From positions 14,700,091-14,764,090 of the forward strand of contig NC_037590.1 in NCBI RefSeq assembly GCF_003073045.1: a stretch of 64,000 bases of DNA, read 5' to 3'. Shown here piece by piece: positions 24,555-36,900 of the stretch. The translations under genes and the position numbers were made by a program. The stretch is from Pomacea canaliculata. Its lineage: Eukaryota > Mollusca > Gastropoda > Architaenioglossa > Ampullariidae. The notes beneath the pieces are model-generated. The model ran no database searches, was not told the origin of the DNA, and saw nothing but the letters and a program-made list of their open reading frames with translations. The first letter of the stretch is position 1, and each line of letters opens with the position of its first letter.

Positions 24555-24715
24555 GCCAGGCCGTCAAAGTCTTTGGCGTCCAAATGTGTTTTTTTGCCTC
24601 AAACATCGAGCTTTTGCTTATCTGAAGGATGGACAGGTCGAATGCATCTCCACCAAGTCGAAAATGAGAACGTTCTTTTCTCATCGCTGTCCTTGTACAA
24701 TCTGTAATTCATCTG
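24555..24715 (-). pseudogene. HSP70 fragment, inverted relative to the full gene
   Basis: On the minus strand this segment follows the intact HSP70 from about its codon 185 to 235: GAGAAAAGAACGTTCTCATT, then a TTTCGACTTGG block, a GTCCATCCT block, a GAGCTCGATGTTTGAGG-like block and GACTTTGACGGCC at the 3' end. In one frame the peptide LSILQISKSSMFEAK stands where the gene at 27000-28935 has [15 protein letters not shown]. The frame is not maintained and no other part of HSP70 is recognisable nearby, so it is a decayed remnant of a former duplicate in head-to-head orientation. Confidence 0.8.
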
Positions 24716-25298
24716 CTTGCAATTTGTGCTCGTGCGTTTCGCCTGCAGTCCAGCTACTGCCTTGTAATAATAGTGTGAATTCTGTAGCCGATACCCCACA
24801 ATCAAGGAAAGCTCAAAGCGTTTTACAAATCAACAGGATACAATAATAACTGTCAGGGGCACAAAATTCTCAGTTCTGAAACCAAGAAAGAGTTATGAAG
24901 AAAATCCGTGGAGCAAGAGACAAACACTTTTTGTCGGGAGGGCAATCCACGTCCTGTTAAAACACAGATCCACACCCATAATAATTATAGTGGATATAGC
25001 GACGTAATATAATGGCGATAGATGAGAAAATGTGAAGAGTACAGATTATGTAGATCAAAAACAAAAGAAACAGTTATAATTGCAGAAACTGAGACAATAA
25101 GCGAAAAAAGCCCAGACAGGATGGCGCAAACCGACATTTTCACAGGCAGCAGAGGCCGTTATAGTGACCTACAGAAGGAAACAACTGATCAAAAGGTTAA
25201 TGGCGCAAAGAGCAAGGCAGCAGGACACACCTAATTCAATTATGTGGTTTCAGGGACGAGACCAAAAACAACAACAAAACCTGCAAGCAGTGCATTAC
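24716..25298. other. Intergenic, no recognised gene
   Basis: About 24795-24835 holds GCTCAAAGCGTTTTACAAAT, which resembles a reversed LINE 3' end. The rest shows nothing I can assign. Confidence 0.35.
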
Positions 25299-25649
25299 TC
25301 ACGCCAGCGTGTACTGTAGAAATTGCGCAGTTTGCGTGACTAGCGGCCACAACAAGCTCGAGAATTCCCCATGCATCGCCACGTCACCATTGGACAGAAA
25401 GTTCTTTTGAATATTTATTAGCATGTTTGCGACACTCGCGTTGTCTGCGCGTGCTTTCTCGAGTCGCCGCGAACTTTCCACTGGCAGCACGCGCTTTGTC
25501 GGGGTCATGACACCGGCCTTTGGTGCCAATACGTACATTCTTCCAGAAACACCGAGATTATTCAGTGCGATGGCTAGAGATGTCAGCGTGATGCCAGTTT
25601 GAATATTGTTGTTTATTGTGTCATTGGCGTTAATTTTATTTAATGTCAA
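25299..25649 (-). other. Unidentified open reading frame
   Basis: About 117 sense codons open in one frame (first ATG inside it at about 25548), with higher GC than the flanks and CpG-rich codons. The peptide includes SGRMYVLAPKAGVMTPTKR and VANMLINIQKNFLSNGDVAM. I recognise no domain, signal peptide or membrane segment. No splice acceptor or start context is convincing. It could be a chance frame, a fragment of an old insertion or an exon of an unknown gene. Confidence 0.2.
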
Positions 25650-25713
25650 AATTCATAGAGCCGGACGCACAAACAAACACGCCCACATACACAGGAAGAC
25701 AGAAAGTGCAATA

Positions 25714-25874
25714 CATGCACTTTTATTGACAAGAAACATCAAACACCTGCACTTGTTGTCTCTTTGAAGAACTGTAACATTATAGTGGATGAAAACATGC
25801 ACTTTTATTGACAAGAAACATCAAACACCTGCACTCGTTGTCTCTTTGAAGAACTGTAGCATTATAATGGATGA
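25714..25874. repeat. 82-bp tandem duplication
   Basis: Two head-to-tail copies starting CATGCACTTTTATTGACAAG and running through a GTTGTCTCTTTGAAGAACTG block; they differ at about three positions. Each carries a reverse-strand AATAAA. Origin unknown. Confidence 0.85.
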
Positions 25875-26625
25875 GGATTTTGCCGAAAATCCCAGCAGTC
25901 TACATTTTGTTTTCCTTTTACAGCAAAAAGGAAGAACAGCCAGCCACCCGCCTCATTCTCTCCCCTAGTAATATTGTTTGTTTTTTACCCCTCTCTCTCT
26001 CACACACACATTCTCTAGTGATCCCTTACAGGTTTCATTAGTTCAGCAAGTCATGTATCTTACAATTTTTATAATAACGTGGAAAGTTCATTATAAGGTC
26101 TATAATTACATAAAAAAACAACTAACGAGTTCTGCATATCTCATTATTCCAGATGAAAACTAGATAATATACTAACATTGCGCACGATTTACCAAAGTGT
26201 GACACCCACATCTAATGTGCATCAATCTGTGTAAAAAATAGACAATTTCCCCTATTTCCAACAGAAACGGCTTTTAAAGAAGTCCTGAAATAAGCACAAA
26301 CTCGCGAGCACACACACACACGCATCTTTATTCATTCACACTGATAAAAGGTTCTGTCTGCGGTTCAAGTCCCCGATAGAAGACAATTAATGCCTTTTTA
26401 TTTGCTTCATTTCGATGGTGCAAATCATTTTTGTCTGCACTGTTGTTTTAATTCTCTCTCTCTCCTCATTCATCTTATCAGAACTAGAACATTTAATTCT
26501 ATCTTCTTCTAATGTTTATGAAGTAGCAGTCTAAGCAACGACTGACTTACAATCTTACGTATGTATACAAGCTTTACTTACAAGACTCCTCTCCGTGTAT
26601 CCCGTTATTAGTGTGCTTTGATCAC
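25875..26625. other. Intergenic, simple repeats only
   Basis: Contains CT and CA tracts (25990-26010, 26310-26325, 26452-26465). No gene seen. Confidence 0.4.
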
Positions 26626-26631
26626 AAGACA

Positions 26632-26639
26632 TTCTAGAA
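26632..26639. promoter_or_regulatory. Distal heat-shock element
   Basis: TTCTAGAA, a perfect inverted pair of the HSF half-site GAA, 246 bases upstream of the HSP70 TATA box. Confidence 0.65.
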
Positions 26640-26828
26640 CAATACAGATGATAGGAGGTGTCCATGAGTAATGTGTTGAGGCTATTTTTAGCAAGCTTTG
26701 TAGAGGCCCAGACATTTCGTGAACGCGAACTGCGCAGTTGTTTACATCGTGCGACCTTGACACGGCGTGGCCTGCTCTTGATTGTTTACAAAGTGCGAAA
26801 GAGAGCATCGACTAAATTTAATACGCCA

Positions 26829-26856
26829 GAATGTTCGTCGGCTTCCTGGAACGTTT
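26829..26856. promoter_or_regulatory. Proximal heat-shock element array
   Basis: GAATGTTC at 26829-26836, then TTCC at 26843-26846 and GAACGTTT at 26849-26856. GAA/TTC half-sites alternate at roughly five-base steps, as HSF trimers require, ending about 20 bases before the TATA box. Confidence 0.7.
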
Positions 26857-26877
26857 GTGAATCGCCAGTCCAGCCCC

Positions 26878-26885
26878 TATATAAG
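26878..26885 (+). promoter_or_regulatory. HSP70 TATA box
   Basis: TATATAAG, about 120 bases before the HSP70 ATG. This leaves a 5' UTR of about 90 bases starting near 26910. Confidence 0.75.
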
Positions 26886-26999
26886 CCGGCGAGCTTGCCG
26901 CTCCAGCCAGACAAATCGAAACGATACGACTACCTAGCAGAAAGAAATTTCTGTTACGACAAGACATCAAACCTCTTGCATCTTCAGAAACGCTTTACA

Positions 27000-28935
<1,936 letters not shown>

Positions 28936-29222
28936 ACGATGAGTTAGTGTTTTATATGCTTATTTGGATTCCCAGTATGCACGGCATTGCTCAGTTCTTA
29001 CCTTCCTTTCTTTTTAGTAGTCGACAAGAAAGTCTTTTTCATTGACATGGCAACTGTTTCTAACGATCTAAATTAACGTGAAAAGTTGTTCATAAACATT
29101 TCAAAATGCGCTGAACTTTCAAAGAAGAACTGCTGACTTTTTTTGTTTTAAGTGAAATGTATATTTTGTGCAGTGTGCACATGTTTTTAGCCGGAGAAAA
29201 TGGAAGGCATTGTTTAAATACA

Positions 29223-29228
29223 AATAAA
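29223..29228 (+). terminator. HSP70 polyadenylation signal
   Basis: AATAAA about 290 bases after the HSP70 stop, in an A-rich context. Confidence 0.6.
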
Positions 29229-30961
29229 AAAACAAAATGTTATGTGAAGCTGTTTTTCGTATATATCAAAGCGTGATAACCAAATATTGAGTGAAAGTAG
29301 GTGTGTGCGATAGAGAGCGTGTGTGTGTGTGTCGCGTTCTCCCCGTCGCCGTATGCACAATCGCAACCACTCGCTCGGCCGAAGCGGGACACGTTCCCAA
29401 CAAACCACTGATTATTGTATACCACATTAAAGACGAAAATGAGCATTACAACCCGAACATTTATTCACACTCAGAGGATAATCAAAAACATACACACCCA
29501 CAAAAGAGAACCAAAGACCCACCCTATGCCAAAGTAACAACAAACAACAACCGAACGGGGACAGGTAAAAAAGACGAACGGGACAAAACACCTGCACACA
29601 CTGCAGCGTAGCTCTGGGGAGCGATATGGATCGCCCTTGAGACCTTCAGGCCAAGCGTTAGAATGAGAAGAAAAGTGTGCACTGTATGCTAACCCCCCAT
29701 TCACTGTCCGGTACACGAAGAGCACGTATCTGTTGGTACGTATCCCGAGCAACCTGTTGTTCACGCGTACAGGTTTGCGCTGATGATCCTGGAGGACAAG
29801 ACGACCAAGGCAAAGGATGGATAGATGCTTAGAACGAAGAGATTTTGGCGCCCGGTAGTGTAGTGGTTAAAACATTTGCTTGTCACCACTGCAGTGAGAA
29901 ACTCAGAATTCGGATCTCCCCCCACCTCTCTCCTCCCCTAGCGTAGAAATAACCTCAAAGCGGAAGCACTTTCCTACTAACTAAACCAGACTTGGATGAA
30001 AGTTGGATGAAATGTTTAAAATTTACACTATGTCAAAAGCATGGACAATTTTCATTGTTGATAAATGTTTTATATAACCTCTCCAATTTTCGATTAAATA
30101 AAAAAATACTCAGGCAAAATCTTGGTTGGACAAATAACAACCTGACTGTTATGTTAAGATAGGTCATATCCTTGCACTTATATTCTGAAGTATTAAAAAA
30201 AAAGACTACTGACAAAGTTGATAACAGGTATGAGATCGAGTGCACAAGGGTAGCTGTTACAGTCCGACTCTCGCACTTGTCAGAGGCTGAAGCAAGACAA
30301 TCGTCTGCGTGCTGTATGTTTTCTTCTAATGTAAGTCATTCTTTTTCCTCAATTGACCCGCCTGTCATGGGTCACCATCGCTAGTACTGTACCATTGTGT
30401 TTTAAGCTAACTAACCGATTTCCTCGATCATTGTTAACTTCTGCTGTTAATAGTTCTCATTCAAAAATAAAATTCATTTAAAATGTCTTCCTTTAGCTTT
30501 TATTCTTAAGAAAATTATTACTCTCTTTTTCGTTCTGTGCAAAACATGCGATCGATAAAGGTGTGGCGAACTATAATTAACAATGTAACATCGTTTGATT
30601 GATTGTGTTTAATTTCATATTTTCCTCTTAGTCCAGAAGATTAGTTTTATATTTAAAGAAAATTCGTGCTACCTTAGGAAACCAAAAACCACATAGCGTT
30701 CACTGTCGTCTAACCTTGCAGTTTATTCGTTATAAGCAACAAAAGTCATCACAGAAAAATAAATTTACTGATAGAATAGCATACTGTGGTTACTTGTTCA
30801 CCACATATAATTAGAGGCATAGAACTGTATACCCCCATCAACAAAGAAAAATGTCTACAGACATAAATGAAAACGTATCTTATCTTTCTCGCGCATTCCC
30901 AAGAACGCCATAAGTTTTTATTAATAAAATTATATGTCTATCAAATACTGTCGCTTGCATA
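29229..30961. other. Intergenic region HSP70 to AprA-like gene
   Basis: Holds a GT microsatellite near 29320, one tRNA-like SINE remnant (29847-29990) and otherwise AT-rich sequence without a coding frame I can support. The promoter of the downstream gene should lie near 30700-30960 but no TATA box is convincing. Confidence 0.4.
29847..29990 (+). repeat. tRNA-like SINE remnant
   Basis: GGTAGTGTAGTGGTTAAAAC resembles the A-box region of a tRNA and AATTCGGATCTC a weak B box, about 40 bases apart. No acceptor stem closes, so it is not a working tRNA gene. Confidence 0.45.
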
Positions 30962-33900
30962 ATGGGATCATCTCCACAGATGGGCGTGAGAGCGATGCCC
31001 ATGACGTCATCATGGTTCTTACGAGTGCTGGTACTCACTGCTCTGGTGGGGCTACACTCGTCAGAGGCCACCCCTCTGGACGACTACGTCAACCGGCCAG
31101 ACCCGCACTACTCCTATAACATCATCGCCGCCACTCGCGGACTCAACTACACGCTGTACACTGTGAACATGACGTCACAGATGTGGAAATCCAGTAAGTT
31201 CGCTGCATGCACAAATGTGCGACGGTAGATAAGAATGTACTGTCACAGTACAGCAGTCCCATAGTAGGAATATATCTGCTCTTATAAGCCATCGTTGTAC
31301 AGAAATTAAGCGTGTATGCTTATGAAGTGGGAGCATCGTTATATTTTTATCATATAAGATCACTGTATAAAAGTGTAGTACAGTGCGTATATGAAAAAGC
31401 CAATGCACTGCAGTAGATGCACATATGCTAGAGCAGCTGATCACCAATTACTTTACAGAAGGAAATTTTGTTAAGTACATAAGTACTGTGTCAGGCTTCA
31501 TGGTCGAGCAGGACAATTCAGTGTAGGCATATGCATACATATCAGTAATTATTGTACAGAAATAGACCTGTGTATCAAGAAGTAAATTAAATACGACAGC
31601 GTGGTATATCAAGACGATATGAAACATATGACCTCATGCACGAGATCGCCAAGGTAGATTTGATAATAATTATCTCACTAGTTCCACCACTGTCTTAACC
31701 GCATTGTTCAGTTATAACGGTTGTAGCAGAACTAGGTCAGTGATACGCCAGCACATGTCAAGGCTATATGTTGCTGAAACACACGTCTGTCCTACACCTC
31801 TTTATTATGCAATTGATCAGAAACACAAAATTTACATGTGTTTATTAGCGAATAGCAGTGGCTAGATCTCGAGACCGAGAGGCGCCGGTTCCACACCTGA
31901 CCCAGCTATCAGAAATAGGTACCTGACTCCATCGAGGGTTGGAGAAGGTGGTCCTCAACAAAGTGACATCTCATTCCCCTAACGACCTGAAAAAGTTGAA
32001 GGGGGGGGGGTGACTTTTAGCATTATTTTTTATTAGTATTACAAGGCGTGCATACTTTGAGATCATTACTCAAAATGAACCAAAACAAAAAACAAAAAAC
32101 CCCAAGCCAAAAAAAGAAAACCAACAACAACGGAAGAGATCGAGATCAAGGGGAGTAACAAAATAGTAAGAACAATTAAAAAATAACTCCCAACCTCCCT
32201 CTGAAAAATAAATAAACAAAAGAAACAACGAACAAAGAAATAAGGAAAAGGGATGGACCATTGTCTTGAGAACAATAAGCTTTGCGCTTGACGTTGGTAC
32301 AGCTCTGGTAAGAAGTATGGGTTAGAATAGACGACCAACATTTTTAGAACAAACTCACAGAAATGCGGCAATGACTAATATTGATGCTGTATTTTAAGTC
32401 CTATTCCTGTCTGCTCTACACTTGTCTAGGTGACGTACTAAACCGCCCTCTGTGGTGGCATTACCTGTCCATCACAATCCCCGACACAATCAGGTTTGAC
32501 ACCGCCGTACTCTTCATCGATGGAGGCAGCAACGATGACGGGTAATAACTGATTTCTCTCCCACCTCTCTCCCTCGCTTTTTGTCTGTAATTTCCACCTC
32601 TTTCTCAGAAAGAGTTAAACTCGTGCGTCACGTTTGTATACAGATACGCTTTTGGTTCAGCTCTCTCACTGGCTGAGACCTTCAGACCTTCATAACATAA
32701 ACGTATCCGTGTTAAAAAAAAAAAAATCAGCTTTAATGAGTAGCAGCATGACCACCAGGCTTGTATAAAACGTTGCAGGAGACGTGAATTTAGGTGACAA
32801 GGCTTTCAAGATGCTTAACTTTTTTCGAGAAGCCTGACGTGTACAGTGCAGTACAACATATTAATTTGAAACAAGGAACAATTATGCTTCATCTCATTTG
32901 CAATGTACAGTTCTCGCCGTCCACTATGAACACAGCCATAACTATTAGTGCGCCTACACATTTGTGTCTATGAGAAAGAACCCTGGTGAACACTAATGAG
33001 TAAGATGCACTTTTAGGCAAAAGCTTTCGCTTTCTGCCAAAATTCTGAGTGGTTCGTCATCAGCGTGTGACTCTCTGCCCCAGGCCTCCTCCGCCCACAG
33101 ACAATTTTGTGGCGCTGGTCACCATGGTAGCAGCCAGCACAGGCTGTGTAACAGCCAACTTAAAACAGATTCCTAACCAGCCAGTGGTGTTTAAGGTGAA
33201 AAAGTTAAATTTGTTTTTTGAGATTACCGACTCTATCAGCGATCCGTGTGTGTGTGTCACCTGCACTCTACAGCGCCTTTCAGACGAGACAATTAATAAA
33301 ATCAAAACACAGACAACAGTTTAAACTTTAGAAATATAATATAATTTAAAAATCAAAATAAAAGAAGAAAACAAAAAAATAAATAAACACAATACAAAAC
33401 GATTCCTAATTTTCCAACCCCACAATTCGTACACACGTTTCTTCCAACAGTTTCAAAAGTATTCAATCCTCTCGTCCAGTTTCTCTCAAAGTCTCCACTT
33501 GAAACGGCACAATGTTTTCACTTCTAACATGTACTATATATCCACGTGAAAAAGTACACAAAGTTTCCACTTCGTCTTGTAGTTATATCCAAAAGAAAAT
33601 CCAAAAGTAAACCTCAACAGTAAATCCAAAGGTAACTCCAAAAGGTAAATCCAGAAGTAAATCCATAAGAAAATTCACAAGAAAATCCAAAAGTAAATCC
33701 AAAAGTAAAAATCCACAAGAAACTTCACAAGAAAACTTCAACAGGTTCAATGTTAACAAAACACAAACAAGTCTGGTACTTCAAGTCGGTTCAGGACTTA
33801 TACACACAATCCAAGTCTGGTCAGGACTTGTACACACAGGTCTACAACACCAAGTCCGTCAAGACTGGTTACAAAGCAATAGCCGTCCGCTCCGGACGCA

Positions 33901-36900
33901 CTGACAACACCAAGAAGACTGTCCCTTCTCCCCGCTCCCGTCAAGGAAAAACCCCAATCAAACCACACACATCCAACACACTATCACCCTCTTTCCTTTG
34001 TTCAAAGTAACCACCAAACAACCTATCAACAGAACTTAATTAACACAAAGACCGGCCGGCCATCCCTGTATGGCGCGGCACGCCTCAGGCTGTTGACACT
34101 AACAGCCCCAGTGATAGGTGTTTCACCACCTTCCCTTCCCAATTACTTCTCCTTATCAAAAAAAAAAACATTTAAAAAAAAAATACATCGCAGGAGGTTT
34201 GTGACAAATAGCCCCCCACCAAAACCAACCTACGGCTTGGTTAATCTCTTATGGAGCAAACCGACTCAGGTAGTCAGCCCACATTATCCTTTCCAATAAT
34301 AACTGGCACAACAAATGCCAACAGTTACAGTCACAAAGCCCACCTCCCTTCTCTCTCATGTTTACTCTGACTGTCTCAGGGCTGTCGACTTCTCTCCTCA
34401 CAGAGTTGGTCGTTTTAAAAGGCTTTATGACACGTAAACCTCGTACATCTCTCCTAGCTTGTGCGTGAGTCACAACTGCAACAGGCGGTGGCGGCACTGG
34501 TGGTAATGGAGGATGAACCGACACTGGCACTTTGGTTCCATCTCTCCGCTCGATGTGGTTGCCTATGATGACAGGCACCACCAGATTGGCGAGTACAACA
34601 GCTATTGCTTCACCACAATAGAATGGACTTTGTATTCGCACTAAAGCAGTCGGACATGAGCGAACCTCATTCTTGCAAGCCATGGTTATACTGCGGTGTG
34701 TAGGTAGCAAATCAGTTGGAGCTACCAAACCTGCATCCACCACCAACACATCAGCTCCTGTGTCACGTAAAGCTTTCACACTCTTCTCCCCGACAGTAGC
34801 CAGACAATAAGGATTGTAGGACCCTGTCTCTGATTGTGCTGGCTGGTCGGCGCACCTAACCACAGTCACCTTCGAACTATTTCCAGGAACAAAACTTTGT
34901 TTTCGGTTTCTACAGTCTTTCTTTATGTGTCCTGGTTTCCCACAATTAAAACATGTGATTTCCTGAGATCCAGCTTGCTCTGTCGACTCATTCCTATCCT
35001 TTTGCCCGTAGTCTGTTCGACCTGGCACTCCTGGTGAACGTTTGGCAGCCCTACGTGCATCAGCGTAGCGCTCCGCCAACATCGCTAATTCCTTCACAGT
35101 CTTTGGTGAACATTGGCGGAGATAGATGGCCATTTCTCCTCCTATAACCTCTAACATCTGTTCTTGCAAAACTAGATCGAGCAAGTCTTCATACTTTTTC
35201 TCTTTTTCAGACAAGCTAAGCCATCTTTCTACATAACGGGTCAGTCTGGTGGCAAATTGAGGAAATGTTTCTCTGTCGAGCCTTCGTTCATTTCTAAACT
35301 GACACCTGTAGGACTCTGGAGTCAGCTGAAATGCTTCTCTCAGTGCTACTTTTACAGCCTCGTACTCTCGTCTTTCAGTGTCCGTGAGTGACAGGTACAC
35401 CTCCGCTGCTCGGCCTCTCAATTGACCCCCAAGCATCACCCCCCAGCTATTTACATCCCAGTTCTGTAGCTGAGCTACACACTCAAAGCGTCCTAAAAAA
35501 GTATCTAAATCTTCCACAGCTTCATCAAACACAGGAAGCTTCACACTGTAAGTACTGATACACGGGTTAGATGGGGTTGAGCCCACTCCATTCTCTAGCC
35601 GTCGGTCATGAGTTTCTTTTTCTCTTTCTTGTTCTAATTCAAACCGTCGTTCTTTCAATTTCAGTTCTAGCTGTCTTTCTTCTTCTTCCAACCTAAGTTT
35701 CCGTTCTCTCTCTTCTTCTTCTAGCCTAAGTTTCCTTTCTCTCTCTTCTTCTTCTAACCTAAGTTTCCTTTCTCTCTCTTCTTCTTCTAGCCTAAGTTTC
35801 CTTTCTTCCAGTTGAAGTTTCTGTTCTCTTTCTCTTTTTCTTTCCTTTCTCTCTTCTTCTTCTAACTGAAATTTCATATTTCTCTCTTCTTCTTCTCTCT
35901 TTCTCTCCCTCTCTTCCTGGCGACGATCTCTCAACTCCGCCGCTACGAACTTGACCCAACTCATCACCTGTCAGACCAAGCTCTGTGGCAAGTAACTTAG
36001 CTTCAGATGTCCATCTCTGAAGTTTACCGGAGTCTCCCTCTACTTCTACAGACATTTTTTCTTTCAACTCTTCTGGATCGAGTCCAGTTGCCATGACACA
36101 AATAAAATATCACACACAATATTTAAACAGTTTAAAACAACACTACGTTCCAATACAATGAAAAAAAAAATTTCTAACCTCGTCTGAAACGACAATATAT
36201 TGCCTATAAAATCCCGGACAGAGCCCCCATTAATATTGTCACCTGCACTCTACAGCGCCTTTCAGACGAGACAATTAATAAAATCAAAACACAGACAACA
36301 GTTTAAACTTTAGAAATATAATATAATTTAAAAATCAAAATAAAGAAGAAAAACAAAAAATAAAACACAATACAAACGATTCCTAATTTCCAACCCCACA
36401 ATTCGTACACACGTTCTTCCAACAGTTCAAAAGTATTCAATCCTCTCGTCCAGTTTCTCTCAAAGTCTCCACTTGAACGGCACAATGTTTTCACTTCTAA
36501 CATGTACTATATATCCACGTGAAAAAGTACACAAAGTTTCCACTTCGTCTTGTAGTTATATCCAAAAGAAAATCCAAAAGTAAACCTCAACAGTAAATCC
36601 AAAGGTAACTCCAAAAGGTAAATCCAGAAGTAAATCCATAAGAAAATTCACAAGTAAATCCAAAAGTAAAAATCCACAAGAAAACTTCACAAGAAAACTT
36701 CAACAGGTTCAATGTTAACAAAACACAAACAAGTCTGGTACTTCAAGTCGGTTCAGGACTTATACACACAATCCAAGTCTGGTCAGGACTTGTACACACA
36801 GGTCTACAACACCAAGTCCGTCAAGACTGGTTACAAAGCAATAGCCGTCCGCTCCGGACGCACTGACAACACCAAGAAGACTGTCCCTTCTCCCCGCTCC

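Noticed and set aside
25714-25874. CRISPR-like repeat
   Set aside because: Only two contiguous copies without spacers, in a eukaryotic genome; a plain tandem duplication.
26658-26999. Open frame continuous with HSP70 upstream of its ATG
   Set aside because: It contains the TATA box and heat-shock elements; HSP70 proteins begin at the [12 protein letters not shown] methionine at 27000.
29847-29925. tRNA gene
   Set aside because: Only A- and B-box-like segments are present; stems do not pair, so it is a SINE remnant.
32066-32371. 101-codon Phe/Leu-rich minus-strand frame
   Set aside because: Low-complexity A-rich intron sequence read backwards; no coding signal.
33750-34010. 86-codon open frame found identically at 36712-36972
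   Set aside because: Both lie inside the two LTRs and on the strand opposite to the element's coding region; the repetition reflects LTR identity, not a gene family.
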